Below the pieces are notes generated by a model, which was given only the letters and a program-made list of their open reading frames with translations, had not been told where the DNA came from and ran no database searches. From positions 1 to 12,697 of the forward strand of contig JAJZVS010000067.1 in assembly GCA_021845555.1 (NCBI GenBank): DNA of 12,697 nucleotides, read 5' to 3'. This DNA is from Pseudomonadota bacterium. GTDB taxonomy: Bacteria > Pseudomonadota > Alphaproteobacteria > Acetobacterales > Acetobacteraceae. The translations under genes were made by a program, and so were the position numbers. Shown here piece by piece: positions 1-8,439 of this stretch (positions are counted from its first letter, which is position 1; each line of letters opens with the position of its first letter).

Positions 1-13
1 CTTTCCCACCCCC

Positions 14-1216
<1,203 letters not shown>

Positions 1217-1447
1217 GGGTTCCTCCTCGCGGTACCGGCCCGCATACGGCGCCCGGCGCGGATGGCATACGCCCGCCGCCCGGTCCCCCACAATGGGCCG
1301 CGCCGGCGGCGCCCGCGGCCCGGTTCGCGGCGAAACTTGACCGCGCGGCGCCCTTCGCCAAAACTGTGCGTTTCCGCCGGACCCGGCATGGATCCCCCGT
1401 GCCCGGGCGATCCGGCGGGATAATCTTTATCGAGGGTCAAACCCCCC
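1217..1447. promoter_or_regulatory. Divergent intergenic region between thiolase and argD
   Basis: This 231-base spacer must hold the promoters of both divergent genes. For argD, GATAAT at 1419-1424 is a good -10-like hexamer; a start near 1431 would leave a leader of under 20 bases with GAGGG at 1432-1436 as ribosome site. No clear -35 hexamer lies 17 bases before it. TTGACC at 1337-1342 is -35-like but has only a poor partner. For the thiolase, the complement strand offers a weak TTGTGG-N18-TATGCC pair. I see no convincing ARG box or other operator. Confidence 0.3.
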
Positions 1448-2644
1448 ATGATCTCCGCTCTGATGCCGAACTACGCCCGTGCCGACCTCGCCTTCGAGCG
1501 GGGCGAAGGCGCCTGGCTGTGGACGGTGGACGGGCGACGATTCCTCGATTTCGGCTCCGGCATCGCCACCGCCTCCCTCGGCCACGGCAACCAGCACCTC
1601 GCGGACGCCATCGCCGAACAGGCCCATAAGGTGATGCACGTCTCCAACCTCTATCGCATCCCCGGCGCCGAGCGGCTGGCGCAGCGGCTGGTCGATGCCT
1701 CCTTCGCGGACAGCGTGTTCTTCTGCAACTCGGGCGCGGAAGCGAACGAGGCGATGATCAAGATGATCCGCAAGACGATGGCGGAGGCAGGCAAGCCCGA
1801 GCGCTTCCGCATCATCTGCTTCGAGGGCGCGTTCCACGGCCGCACCCTCGCCACCCTGGCCGCCACCGGCAACGCCAAATACCTGGCCGGCTTCGGCCCG
1901 GTGGTCGAAGGGTTCGACCACGTCCCGTTCAACAACATGAACGCGGTGCGCAACGCGATCGGGCCGGGCACCGCCGGCATCATGGTCGAGCCGATCCAGG
2001 GTGAAGGCGGCGTGCGCGCCGCCGACATGCAGTTCCTGCGCGACCTGCGCGCGGTCTGCGACGAGTTCGGCCTGATCCTCGGCATGGACGAAGTGCAGTC
2101 CGGCATGGGCCGCACCGGCAAGCTGTTCGCGCATGAATGGGCGGGCATCGTGCCGGACGTGATGTCGGTCGCCAAGGGCATCGCCGGCGGCTTCCCGCTC
2201 GGCGCCGTGCTGGCGAAGGAGTTCGTGGCCAAGAACATGGTGCCCGGCACGCATGGCAGCACCTTCGGCGGCAACCCGCTCGCCTGCGCCGCCGGCAACG
2301 CGGCGCTCGATGTGATCCTGGCGCCGGGGTTCCTGCAGGAAGTCGATCGCAAGGGTCGCAAGCTGCGCGCCGCACTCGACAAGATCGCGCGCGACTACCC
2401 CACGGTGTTCGCCGACGCGCGCGGCATGGGCCTGCTGCTCGGCATGAAATGCGTGCTGCCGCAGGGCGAGGTGCAGGCCGCCTGCGTCGCCGAGGGGCTG
2501 CTCGCGATCACCGCCGGGGACAACGTGCTGCGCCTCGCGCCGCCGCTGGTGGTGACCGACGCCGATCTCGACGCGGCGGTGGCGATGCTCGACCGCGCGG
2601 CGCGGCGCTGCCTGCCCGGGGCCGGCAAGGCAGCGGCGAAATGA
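1448..2644 (+). CDS. argD: Acetylornithine aminotransferase ArgD
   Basis: 398-residue class III (fold type I) PLP aminotransferase. It transfers the amino group of glutamate to N-acetylglutamate 5-semialdehyde in arginine biosynthesis; many ArgD enzymes also serve as succinyldiaminopimelate aminotransferases. Visible motifs are FFCNSGAEANEAMIK (cofactor phosphate region, about residues 91-105), EGAFHGRTLATLAATG (126-141), EPIQGEGG (181-188), DEVQSGMGRTGK (from Asp214, which contacts the PLP ring) and SVAKGIAGGFPLGA with the Schiff-base Lys243. The later STFGGNPLACAAGNAALD is also typical. Length is normal for the family. The ATG at 1448 has GAGGG about eleven bases upstream and the protein begins at the usual MPNYARADLAFERGEG region. 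The stop overlaps the argF start in ATGA, so the two are translationally coupled. The argF neighbour supports ArgD over other omega-aminotransferases. Confidence 0.95.
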   Translation: MISALMPNYARADLAFERGEGAWLWTVDGRRFLDFGSGIATASLGHGNQHLADAIAEQAHKVMHVSNLYRIPGAERLAQRLVDASFADSVFFCNSGAEANEAMIKMIRKTMAEAGKPERFRIICFEGAFHGRTLATLAATGNAKYLAGFGPVVEGFDHVPFNNMNAVRNAIGPGTAGIMVEPIQGEGGVRAADMQFLRDLRAVCDEFGLILGMDEVQSGMGRTGKLFAHEWAGIVPDVMSVAKGIAGGFPLGAVLAKEFVAKNMVPGTHGSTFGGNPLACAAGNAALDVILAPGFLQEVDRKGRKLRAALDKIARDYPTVFADARGMGLLLGMKCVLPQGEVQAACVAEGLLAITAGDNVLRLAPPLVVTDADLDAAVAMLDRAARRCLPGAGKAAAK

Positions 2645-3627
2645 GTGCGGCGCTGCGCCACCCAGGGCAGCGCGGCGGCGCGAGGCAGGCAAGCCGGTCC
2701 GCGGCAGGGGATGCCGCGGCCGGTCCCCGGCACTTCCTCGACCTGCGCGATTTCGACCGTCCCACTCTGCGCCGGATGCTCGACCTCGCCGCCGGCTTCA
2801 AGCGCGGCGGCGACGCCGCCCGCCCGCTGGCGGGGCGAACGCTGGCGCTGATCTTCGAGAAGCCCTCCACCCGCACCCGCGTCTCGTTCGAGGTGGGCAT
2901 GCGCCAACTCGGCGGCGACGTGGTCATGCTGAGCGCCCGCGACATGCAGTCCGGCCGCGGCGAGAGCGTCGCCGACACCGCGCGCGTGCTGTCGCGCTAT
3001 GTCGATGCGATCATGCTGCGCACCGACCGCGTCGGGCGGCTGCACGAACTGGCGCAGTACGCCACCGTGCCGGTGATCAATGGCCTGACCGACACCTCCC
3101 ACCCCTGCCAACTGATGGCCGATGTCCTGACGTTCGAGGAGCATCGCGGGCCGATCGCCGGCCAGGTGGTCGCCTGGTGCGGCGACGGCAATAACGTGGC
3201 GCGCAGCTGGATCGAGGCCGCGGTGCGCTTCGGCTTCACGCTCCGCCTCGCCACCCCGGACTCGTTGCGCCCGCCGCAGGACCTGCTCGACTGGGCCTTG
3301 GCGGAGGGCGGGCGCATCGAACTCACGGACGATCCCGCGGTCGCCGTGGCGGGCGCGCGCTGCGTCGTGACCGACACCTGGGTGAGCATGTCCGACGACC
3401 CGAACACCAGCCGCCACAACGCACTCGCGCCCTTCCGGGTCACCCCGGCGCTGATGGCGGCGGCAGCCGGGGATGCAATCTTCATGCACTGCCTGCCGGC
3501 CCATCGGGGCGAGGAAGTCACCGCCGAGGTGATCGACGGCCCGCAATCGGTGGTGTTCGACGAGGCGGAGAACCGGCTGCACGCGCAGAAGGGCGTGCTG
3601 GCCTGGGCCCTCGGCGGCGACGTCTGA
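2641..3627 (+). CDS. argF: Ornithine carbamoyltransferase ArgF
   Basis: 328-residue anabolic ornithine transcarbamylase, which makes citrulline from ornithine and carbamoyl phosphate. The carbamoyl-phosphate loop STRTR is at 76-80, HPCQ at 154-157, the ornithine-binding DTWVSM at 245-250 and the catalytic HCLP at 283-286; all key residues are present. The start ATG overlaps the argD stop by four bases. The conserved fold begins only near residue 31 (HFLDLRDF), giving an Ala/Gly/Arg-rich extension of about 30 residues. No ATG, GTG or TTG codon occurs in frame within that extension, so the upstream start is forced unless a CTG is used. The ribosome site is weak, fitting coupling to argD. The gene is closed by a hairpin at 3634-3659. 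Confidence 0.96.
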   Translation: MSAALRHPGQRGGARQASRSAAGDAAAGPRHFLDLRDFDRPTLRRMLDLAAGFKRGGDAARPLAGRTLALIFEKPSTRTRVSFEVGMRQLGGDVVMLSARDMQSGRGESVADTARVLSRYVDAIMLRTDRVGRLHELAQYATVPVINGLTDTSHPCQLMADVLTFEEHRGPIAGQVVAWCGDGNNVARSWIEAAVRFGFTLRLATPDSLRPPQDLLDWALAEGGRIELTDDPAVAVAGARCVVTDTWVSMSDDPNTSRHNALAPFRVTPALMAAAAGDAIFMHCLPAHRGEEVTAEVIDGPQSVVFDEAENRLHAQKGVLAWALGGDV

Positions 3628-3633
3628 ACGGCC

Positions 3634-3659
3634 TCCGCTCCCCCGTGCGGGGGAGCGGA
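3634..3659. terminator. Hairpin after argF, likely bidirectional terminator
   Basis: A perfect 11-bp stem (TCCGCTCCCCC pairing with GGGGGAGCGGA) closes on a GTGC loop, seven bases after the argF stop. It sits between convergent genes. No T-run follows on either strand, so it is not a textbook intrinsic terminator, although such T-poor hairpins are common between genes in GC-rich bacteria. Confidence 0.5.
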
Positions 3660-3660
3660 A

Positions 3661-3675
3661 GACGGCCTGGCCGTC
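3661..3675. terminator. Second small hairpin overlapping the lipoprotein stop
   Basis: GACGGC-CTG-GCCGTC pairs as a 6-bp stem with a three-base loop. It begins two bases after the larger hairpin and covers part of the stop codon of the convergent minus-strand gene. It may act with the larger stem to block readthrough from both sides, but the stem is short and could be chance in such GC-rich DNA. Confidence 0.25.
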
Positions 3676-4102
3676 AGCCGGAGACCTTCGCGGTGGCGTC
3701 GATCACCGCCTGGTCGGGCAGCAGGGTCACGCTGAAATGGTCGGTGCCGACGAAACCGAGGTTCGGCGTGTAGTCGATCCGCGTCGCGTCGCCCACGGTA
3801 TGGATATACACCCGGCCGTGCGCCGGCGCCTCGGTCAGCAGCCCGGCCGCATAGGGCTTGCCCGCCCGCGCCACCGTGATGGCGCACCAGCCGCCGTCGT
3901 TCTTCAGCGCCATGCTGGCCTCGGTCGTGGTGCCCACGGCGAGCTTCACCGGCGGGACCTTGCAGACCTTCGCCCCGCCGGCGAGGTCGATCGCATAGAC
4001 GCGGGCCTGCGGACCAGCCGCGACGGACGGCGCCGGCTGCGGGTGACTGCATCCGCCGAGCAGCGCGAGCAGCGCCGGGATGGCGTATCGGGTGGACTTC
4101 AA
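3674..4102 (-). CDS. Small predicted lipoprotein with Ig-like C-terminal motif
   Basis: 142-residue protein of unknown function, predicted to be exported and lipidated. The N-terminus MKSTRYAIPALLALLGGC is a short basic and hydrophobic signal ending in a lipobox (LGGC, Cys18), followed by a Pro/Ala-rich linker to about residue 33. The remainder (VYAIDLAGGAKVCK...) has Cys47 and Cys73, which could form a disulfide in the periplasm. Near the end, RIDYTPNLGFVGTDHFSVTLL (about 108-128) resembles the YTP..GF.GTD.F strand motif of bacterial Ig-like/cadherin-like domains. I chose the TTG at 4102: it yields the signal peptide and lies eight bases after GGAGG, whereas the frame stays open far upstream into the neighbouring gene without a signal. 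It converges on argF and is divergent from the methyltransferase gene. The lipoprotein call is an inference from sequence features. Confidence 0.72.
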   Translation of the reverse strand: MKSTRYAIPALLALLGGCSHPQPAPSVAAGPQARVYAIDLAGGAKVCKVPPVKLAVGTTTEASMALKNDGGWCAITVARAGKPYAAGLLTEAPAHGRVYIHTVGDATRIDYTPNLGFVGTDHFSVTLLPDQAVIDATAKVSG

Positions 4103-4240
4103 GGGGCGGGCCTCCGCGCGGTCGGGACAGCGCCGGGCGGTTTCGCCCGACGCGGCCCCTCTGTAGCGCGGCCCGCCGCGGGACAGAACCCCGCCGCCGG
4201 CGATTGCCGCCCCCGGCACGGCAGGATATCCATTACGACA

Positions 4241-5008
4241 ATGAGTGCCCCCACCACCGTCTCTCCGTCCGCCCCCGCCCCGGAACGCAGCCGGCTCAGC
4301 CTCCATCTGCTGCGCCGCCTGCTCGGCGCGGCGTGGCGCGACCCGGGCCAGTTCGCCTCCCGCCGGCTGCCGCGCACCTGCCCGATGTGCGGCTATCACG
4401 GGGTTTTCATCAGCGTCGGCCGCCCGCCGCGTTGGGACGTACGCTGCCTCTCCTGCGGCTCGCGCGAGCGCCACCGGCTGACCCATCTCTGGCGGATCGA
4501 GGGCGGCGGCGACCGGCTCGCCGGCAAGCGGATCCTGCATTTCGCGCCCGAGAAGGTGGTCATGCGGCAGATGCGCGGCAATCCGCTGTATGAAACCGCC
4601 GATCTGCACCAGAAGGGCGTCACCCACCGCGTGGACATCACCGCGGTTCCGCTGCCGGATGCCAGCTTCGACGTGGTGATGGCGCATCACGTGCTGGAGC
4701 ATATCGACGACCACCGCCGGGCGATCGGCGAGGTGTTCCGCCTGCTGAAGCCGGGCGGCTTCGCGATCCTCAGCGTGCCGCTGAACCCCAGCCGCGCCGA
4801 AACCTACGAGAACCCCGCTATCGTGACGCCAGCGGAGCGCACCGCGCATTTCTCCGCCCCCGACCACAAACGCGTCTACGGCCTCGATTTCGCCGACCGG
4901 CTGCGGGAGGCGGGGTTCGTGCCGGAGATTTTCCGCATGCCGCCGGACCAGGAAGTGCGCTTCGGTCTGCTGCCGACCGAATGGATCACCATCGCCCGCA
5001 AGGCGTGA
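4241..5008 (+). CDS. Zinc-ribbon, SAM-methyltransferase-like protein
   Basis: 255 residues. An N-terminal segment carries two CxxC knuckles (CPMC at 47-50, CLSC at 69-72) that look like a small zinc ribbon. A methyltransferase type 11-like domain follows: an acidic DITAVPLPDASFDVVMAHHVLEHI stretch (about 132-155) and FRLLKPGGFAILSVP (166-180), both hallmarks of class I SAM-dependent methyltransferases. The usual glycine-rich SAM loop (D.GCG.G) is absent; its position reads RILHFAPEKVV (97-107), a variant I associate with a subset of these proteins. The substrate cannot be told from the sequence. The ATG at 4241 gives a plausible start with only a weak AGGA upstream. The stop TGA abuts the livF stop on the other strand. 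Activity as a methyltransferase is likely but unproven. Confidence 0.8.
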   Translation: MSAPTTVSPSAPAPERSRLSLHLLRRLLGAAWRDPGQFASRRLPRTCPMCGYHGVFISVGRPPRWDVRCLSCGSRERHRLTHLWRIEGGGDRLAGKRILHFAPEKVVMRQMRGNPLYETADLHQKGVTHRVDITAVPLPDASFDVVMAHHVLEHIDDHRRAIGEVFRLLKPGGFAILSVPLNPSRAETYENPAIVTPAERTAHFSAPDHKRVYGLDFADRLREAGFVPEIFRMPPDQEVRFGLLPTEWITIARKA

Positions 5009-5740
5009 TCACAGACCCAGATAGAACTTCCGGATCAGCTCGTTGTTGTTGAGCTCCTCCGCCGAGCCGCCCTCGAACGCGATCTGCCCGTGCACGATCA
5101 CGTAGCCGCGGTCGGCGATGCGGATCGCCTGGGTGAAGTTCTGCTCCGCCATCAGCACCGTCAGCTGGAACCCGTCCTTCAGTTCCTTGATCTTGTCGAT
5201 CGTCCGCCGCACTAGCACCGGCGCGAGACCCACCGAGGGTTCGTCGATCAGCAGGATGCGCGGCGCCGACATCAGCGCGCGGCCGAGTGCGAGCATCTGC
5301 TGTTCGCCGCCGCTCATGGAGCCGGCCAACTGGCCGCGGCGCTCCTTCAGACGCGGGAACGTCTCGAAGCAGAAATCGAGGTTGCGGGCGATGGCGGCGC
5401 GGGCGGTCTTGCGAAACGCGCCCAGCATCAGGTTCTCGGTCACCGTCAGGCGCGGGAACAGCCGCCGTCCTTCTGGGACGAAGGCGATGCCGAGATCGAC
5501 GATCGCCTCGGTCGAGCGGCCCACCAGTTCGTGGCGCGTGCCGTCGATCTCGGCGGTGATGCGGCCGGCAAACGGGCGGACCATGCCCATCACGCATTTC
5601 ATCAGCGTACTCTTGCCGTTGCCGTTGGTGCCGAGCAGCGCCACCGTCTGCCCGGCGCCGACGCTGACCGACACATCCTCCAGCACGCGCACCGCGCCGT
5701 AGCCGGCGCTGACGCCTTCGATGGTCAGGCTACTCGCCAA
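5009..5740 (-). CDS. livF: Branched-chain amino acid-type ABC transporter ATPase LivF
   Basis: 243-residue ATP-binding subunit of a HAAT-family importer, acting on the cytoplasmic face with LivG. Walker A GTNGNGKST is at 37-45, the signature MSGGEQQM at 142-149, Walker B ILLIDEPS at 162-169 and MAEQN at 198-202. A Gln where other ABC proteins have the H-loop His is normal for LivF. Length and the end (ELIRKFYLGL) fit LivF. The start is a TTG at 5740, overlapping the end of livG by 11 bases, with GGTGGAG about ten bases upstream; no ATG or GTG gives the full N-terminus MASSLTIEGVSAGYG. It is the last gene of the livHMGF operon and ends flush against the convergent methyltransferase gene with no room for a terminator. 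Confidence 0.93.
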   Translation of the reverse strand: MASSLTIEGVSAGYGAVRVLEDVSVSVGAGQTVALLGTNGNGKSTLMKCVMGMVRPFAGRITAEIDGTRHELVGRSTEAIVDLGIAFVPEGRRLFPRLTVTENLMLGAFRKTARAAIARNLDFCFETFPRLKERRGQLAGSMSGGEQQMLALGRALMSAPRILLIDEPSVGLAPVLVRRTIDKIKELKDGFQLTVLMAEQNFTQAIRIADRGYVIVHGQIAFEGGSAEELNNNELIRKFYLGL

Positions 5741-6455
5741 GGTACGCGCGCTCCACCTCGGGGTTGCGGATCACCTCGGCCGGCAGCCCGTCGGCGATCT
5801 TGCGCCCGGCCACCAGCACCACCAGGCGCTGGCTGAACTGCATCACCGCCCGCATGATGTGCTCGATCATAATGATCGTCACGCCGTCCTGGTTCATGCG
5901 CAGCAGCAGGGCCAGGATGTCGTCCACTTCCTGATGCGACAGGCCGGCCATCGCCTCGTCGGCGATCAGCAACTTGGGTTCGGCGGCCATGGCGCGCGCG
6001 AGTTCCAGCTTGCGCATCTCCACCTGCGTGAGCCCCGCCGGCAGATCGTCGGCGCGGCCCGTGAGCCCCACCATGTCCAGCAGTTCCTCGCAGCGCGCCG
6101 GCACATCCAGCCGGCCGAGGCCGCGCGTGTGGACCACGTATTCGATCGGGATTCGCAGATTCTCGCCCACCGTCAGGCTGGGGAACGGACGTGGCAGCTG
6201 GAAGCTGCGCGCCAGTCCCAGGCGGGTGCGCCGGTGCGCCGCCAGCCGGTTCAGAACATGGCCGTCGAAGCGCACCTGTCCGGTTTCGTTGCGCAGCGTG
6301 CCACACAGGCAGTTGACGAAGGTGCTCTTGCCCGAGCCGTTGGGGCCGATCAGTCCCACCCGCTCGCCGGCCCCGATCGAGAGATCGACCCCCTCCAGCG
6401 CCACGAACCCGCCGAAGCGCTTGCCGAGGCCTGATACCTCCAGCAACAAGCTCAT
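5730..6455 (-). CDS. livG: Branched-chain amino acid-type ABC transporter ATPase LivG
   Basis: 241-residue ATPase paired with LivF. Walker A GPNGSGKST is at 37-45, the Q-loop region ARSFQLPRPFPSLTVGEN at 82-99, Walker B KLLIADEAMAGLS at 161-173 and the H-loop IEH with His199. The end (VIRNPEVERAYLGE) is the usual LivG tail. The ABC signature is atypical: instead of LSGGQ or LSYGQ followed by QRRLEIARAL, this protein has GLTQVEMRKLELARAM (141-156), and Walker B is followed by Ala instead of Pro. I chose the ATG at 6455 because it overlaps the livM stop as ATGA and precedes the conserved LLEVSGLGKRFGG; the frame stays open upstream but only as a shadow of livM. Translation is probably coupled to livM, as the ribosome site is poor. 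Confidence 0.92.
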   Translation of the reverse strand: MSLLLEVSGLGKRFGGFVALEGVDLSIGAGERVGLIGPNGSGKSTFVNCLCGTLRNETGQVRFDGHVLNRLAAHRRTRLGLARSFQLPRPFPSLTVGENLRIPIEYVVHTRGLGRLDVPARCEELLDMVGLTGRADDLPAGLTQVEMRKLELARAMAAEPKLLIADEAMAGLSHQEVDDILALLLRMNQDGVTIIMIEHIMRAVMQFSQRLVVLVAGRKIADGLPAEVIRNPEVERAYLGE

Positions 6456-7441
6456 GCGTCGCGTTCCCGCAGCTTGGGCACCGCGCGCTTGCGCCCGCGC
6501 CGGCGATCCGGCCTGCCGATGCCGAACCAGCCGATGATCCCGTACGGCGCGGCGATCACGAAGGCCACCAGCATCAGCCCGACGATCAGCAGGTTGACCG
6601 CGGACGAAATCGTCACGGTGGCGACCTGCTGCATGGTGGCGATCAGCAACGCGCCCACCAGCGGACCCGGCCAACTCGCGGTGCCGCCGATCAGCGGCAT
6701 GGCGATGGTGTTCGCCGCATAGGCGAGGCTGAACGCCGAGGGCGGATCGAGATAGGTGACGTAATAGGGCAGCGGCGCGCCGGCCATGCCCATGAAGGCA
6801 CCCGACAGCGCGGTGGCCAGCAGCTTGAGCCGCAAGGTGGGCACGCCGGACGCCTCGGCGGCCAGTTCGTCGTCGCGGATCGCGGCGAAACCGTCGCCGA
6901 GGCGGGAGCGCTCGATCAGCCGCGCCACCACGATCACCAGCACCGCGAGGCCAAGCATCAGCAGGAACAGGTATTGGATATAATCGATGCCGAACAGCGC
7001 GGTTCGAGGCGGGCGGATGGCGAAGGCGCCGGAGGAGCCGCCGACGAAGCTCCAGTTCACCATGAAGGTCTGTGCCACCACCGCCATCGCCAGCGTGGCG
7101 ATGGAGAAGAACGCCCCGCGCAGCCGCAGCGTGAGATAGCCCATGCCGAGGCCGAGCAGGCCGGACACCAGTCCGCCCGCCAGCATCACCACCGGCAGCG
7201 GCAGCGGCGTCAGTTTCTCCAGCGCCACGGTCGTGTAGGCGGCGAGCGCGAAGAACCCGGCGGTGCCGAAATTCACGTAGCCGGTGTAGCCGCCCAGGAT
7301 GTTCCAGGCGGTGGCCAGCACGACGTATTGCAGCACGACATAGCCGGCGAAGAACACGTAGCCGTTGTTCACCAGCCGCGCCGCGCCGAACACCAGCGCC
7401 GCCACCGCCACCGCCGCGAGCAGGAAGTGCTTCCCCCGCAT
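6452..7441 (-). CDS. livM: Branched-chain amino acid-type ABC transporter permease LivM
   Basis: 329-residue polytopic inner-membrane permease with roughly eight to ten hydrophobic segments. The conserved LivM/LivH pattern is seen in LGGYTGYVNFGTAGFFALAAYTTV (49-72). The cytoplasmic coupling loop that contacts the ATPase is RLGDGFAAIRDDELAAEASGV (180-200), and MPLIGGTASWPGPLVGALL (248-266) is the usual late motif. The C-terminus (RPDRRRGRKRAVPKLRERDA) is highly basic and should be cytoplasmic. The ATG at 7441 follows the livH stop by three bases (TGA-GCG-ATG) with no strong ribosome site, implying coupling to livH. Substrate specificity cannot be read from the permease; branched-chain or other amino acids, amides or urea are all transported by this family. 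Confidence 0.93.
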   Translation of the reverse strand: MRGKHFLLAAVAVAALVFGAARLVNNGYVFFAGYVVLQYVVLATAWNILGGYTGYVNFGTAGFFALAAYTTVALEKLTPLPLPVVMLAGGLVSGLLGLGMGYLTLRLRGAFFSIATLAMAVVAQTFMVNWSFVGGSSGAFAIRPPRTALFGIDYIQYLFLLMLGLAVLVIVVARLIERSRLGDGFAAIRDDELAAEASGVPTLRLKLLATALSGAFMGMAGAPLPYYVTYLDPPSAFSLAYAANTIAMPLIGGTASWPGPLVGALLIATMQQVATVTISSAVNLLIVGLMLVAFVIAAPYGIIGWFGIGRPDRRRGRKRAVPKLRERDA

Positions 7442-7444
7442 CGC

Positions 7445-8320
7445 TCAGCGCCCGAACATGCCGGAGGGCTTCACCGCCAGCGCCAGCAGCAGGAAGCCGA
7501 ACGCCACCGCCGGCGACCAGGACGGGCCGTAGAACGTCGCCGTCAGGCTCTCCATGATCCCGAGCACCATCGCCGCCACCACCGTCCCGGCGAAGCTGCC
7601 GAGCCCGCCCAGCACCGCGATCGCGAACACCCGGCCGATGTATTCCCGCCCGAGCGAGGGTTCCACCGGCTGGATCACGATCAGGATCGCGCCGCCCACC
7701 GAGGCGGTGGCGATCGACAGCGCGAAGGCGATGCGCTTGATCCGCACCGGATCGGCCGCCATCAGCCGCAGCGCCCCCTGGTCCTGCGCCACCGCCTGGA
7801 TCGCCCGGCCGATGAAGCTGCGCGAGAGAAACAGGTAGAGCCCGCCGATCATCGCGAGCGACGCCACCGCCGGCACCAGCAGCCGGAGCGGCACTTCGAT
7901 CTCCCCGAAATGCAGGCTGGGGCCGATGTAGATCGCGCGCACCAGCCGGTAATCGACGCCGAACACCAGCACCAGCACGACTTCGGTGATGAACAGCAGG
8001 CCGAAGAAGAACGCCAGGCCGCGCATGCTGGCGTCGCCCCGCCGCTCGAACGAGCGGTGATAGACCTCGTAGATGCCGGCACCGAGCAGATAGAAGGCCG
8101 GCGTCAGCACCAGGCTGGCGACGATCGGATCGACCCCGAGCTGGGAATTGGCGAAATAGGCGCCGTAGGAGCCGAGAATAATGAAAGCGGGGTGCGCGAT
8201 ATTGACGATATCGAGCATGCCGAACGAGATCGAAATGCCGATCGTCACGGCGGCGTAGAAGCCGCCGAGCAGCAGCCCGGACACAATGGCATTGCCCAGC
8301 AGACTGAACGAGATGTCCAA
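7445..8320 (-). CDS. livH: Branched-chain amino acid-type ABC transporter permease LivH
   Basis: 291-residue inner-membrane permease and first gene of the livHMGF operon. It carries the family pattern GGFYAAVTIGISISFGMLDIVNIAHPAFIILGSYGAY (19-55, with the conserved N-x-A-H), the coupling loop GRAIQAVAQDQGALRLMAADP (171-191) and AVLGGLGSFAGTVVAAMVLGI (235-255). The start is a TTG at 8320, supported by GGAGG eight bases upstream and by the full first transmembrane segment; no ATG in frame lies nearby. The 118-base gap from rmuC is the likeliest place for the operon promoter, but I see no convincing hexamer pair there. No periplasmic binding-protein gene, which usually precedes or lies near livH, is present in the window. 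Confidence 0.93.
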   Translation of the reverse strand: MDISFSLLGNAIVSGLLLGGFYAAVTIGISISFGMLDIVNIAHPAFIILGSYGAYFANSQLGVDPIVASLVLTPAFYLLGAGIYEVYHRSFERRGDASMRGLAFFFGLLFITEVVLVLVFGVDYRLVRAIYIGPSLHFGEIEVPLRLLVPAVASLAMIGGLYLFLSRSFIGRAIQAVAQDQGALRLMAADPVRIKRIAFALSIATASVGGAILIVIQPVEPSLGREYIGRVFAIAVLGGLGSFAGTVVAAMVLGIMESLTATFYGPSWSPAVAFGFLLLALAVKPSGMFGR

Positions 8321-8404
8321 CCGGCTTCCCTCCCCTGTGGCCGTCGTGCGCCCATTGGCGGGAGCAGGCTTCGTGATCGCCAGGCCTTAGAACTGACCTA
8401 TATC

Positions 8405-8439
8405 ATCCCGCCCGCGCCGGCGCCAACACCCGCCGGGAT
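8405..8439 (-). terminator. Possible hairpin after rmuC
   Basis: ATCCCG and CGGGAT can pair as a 6-bp outer stem around the self-complementary GCGCCGGCGC, right at the rmuC stop. The stem is interrupted and there is no U-run, so it may be a weak terminator between rmuC and livH or only GC-rich chance pairing. Confidence 0.25.

Noticed and set aside
1337..1365. TTGACC at 1337 as the argD -35 element.
   Set aside because: At 17 bases spacing the partner is AAAACT, a weak -10, and it would give a leader of roughly 75 bases; GATAAT at 1419 is the better -10 but lacks this -35.
8321..8438. Promoter for the liv operon, TTGGCG-N17-ATATAG on the minus strand.
   Set aside because: The -10 candidate agrees poorly with consensus in every register tried, so I do not list it as a feature.
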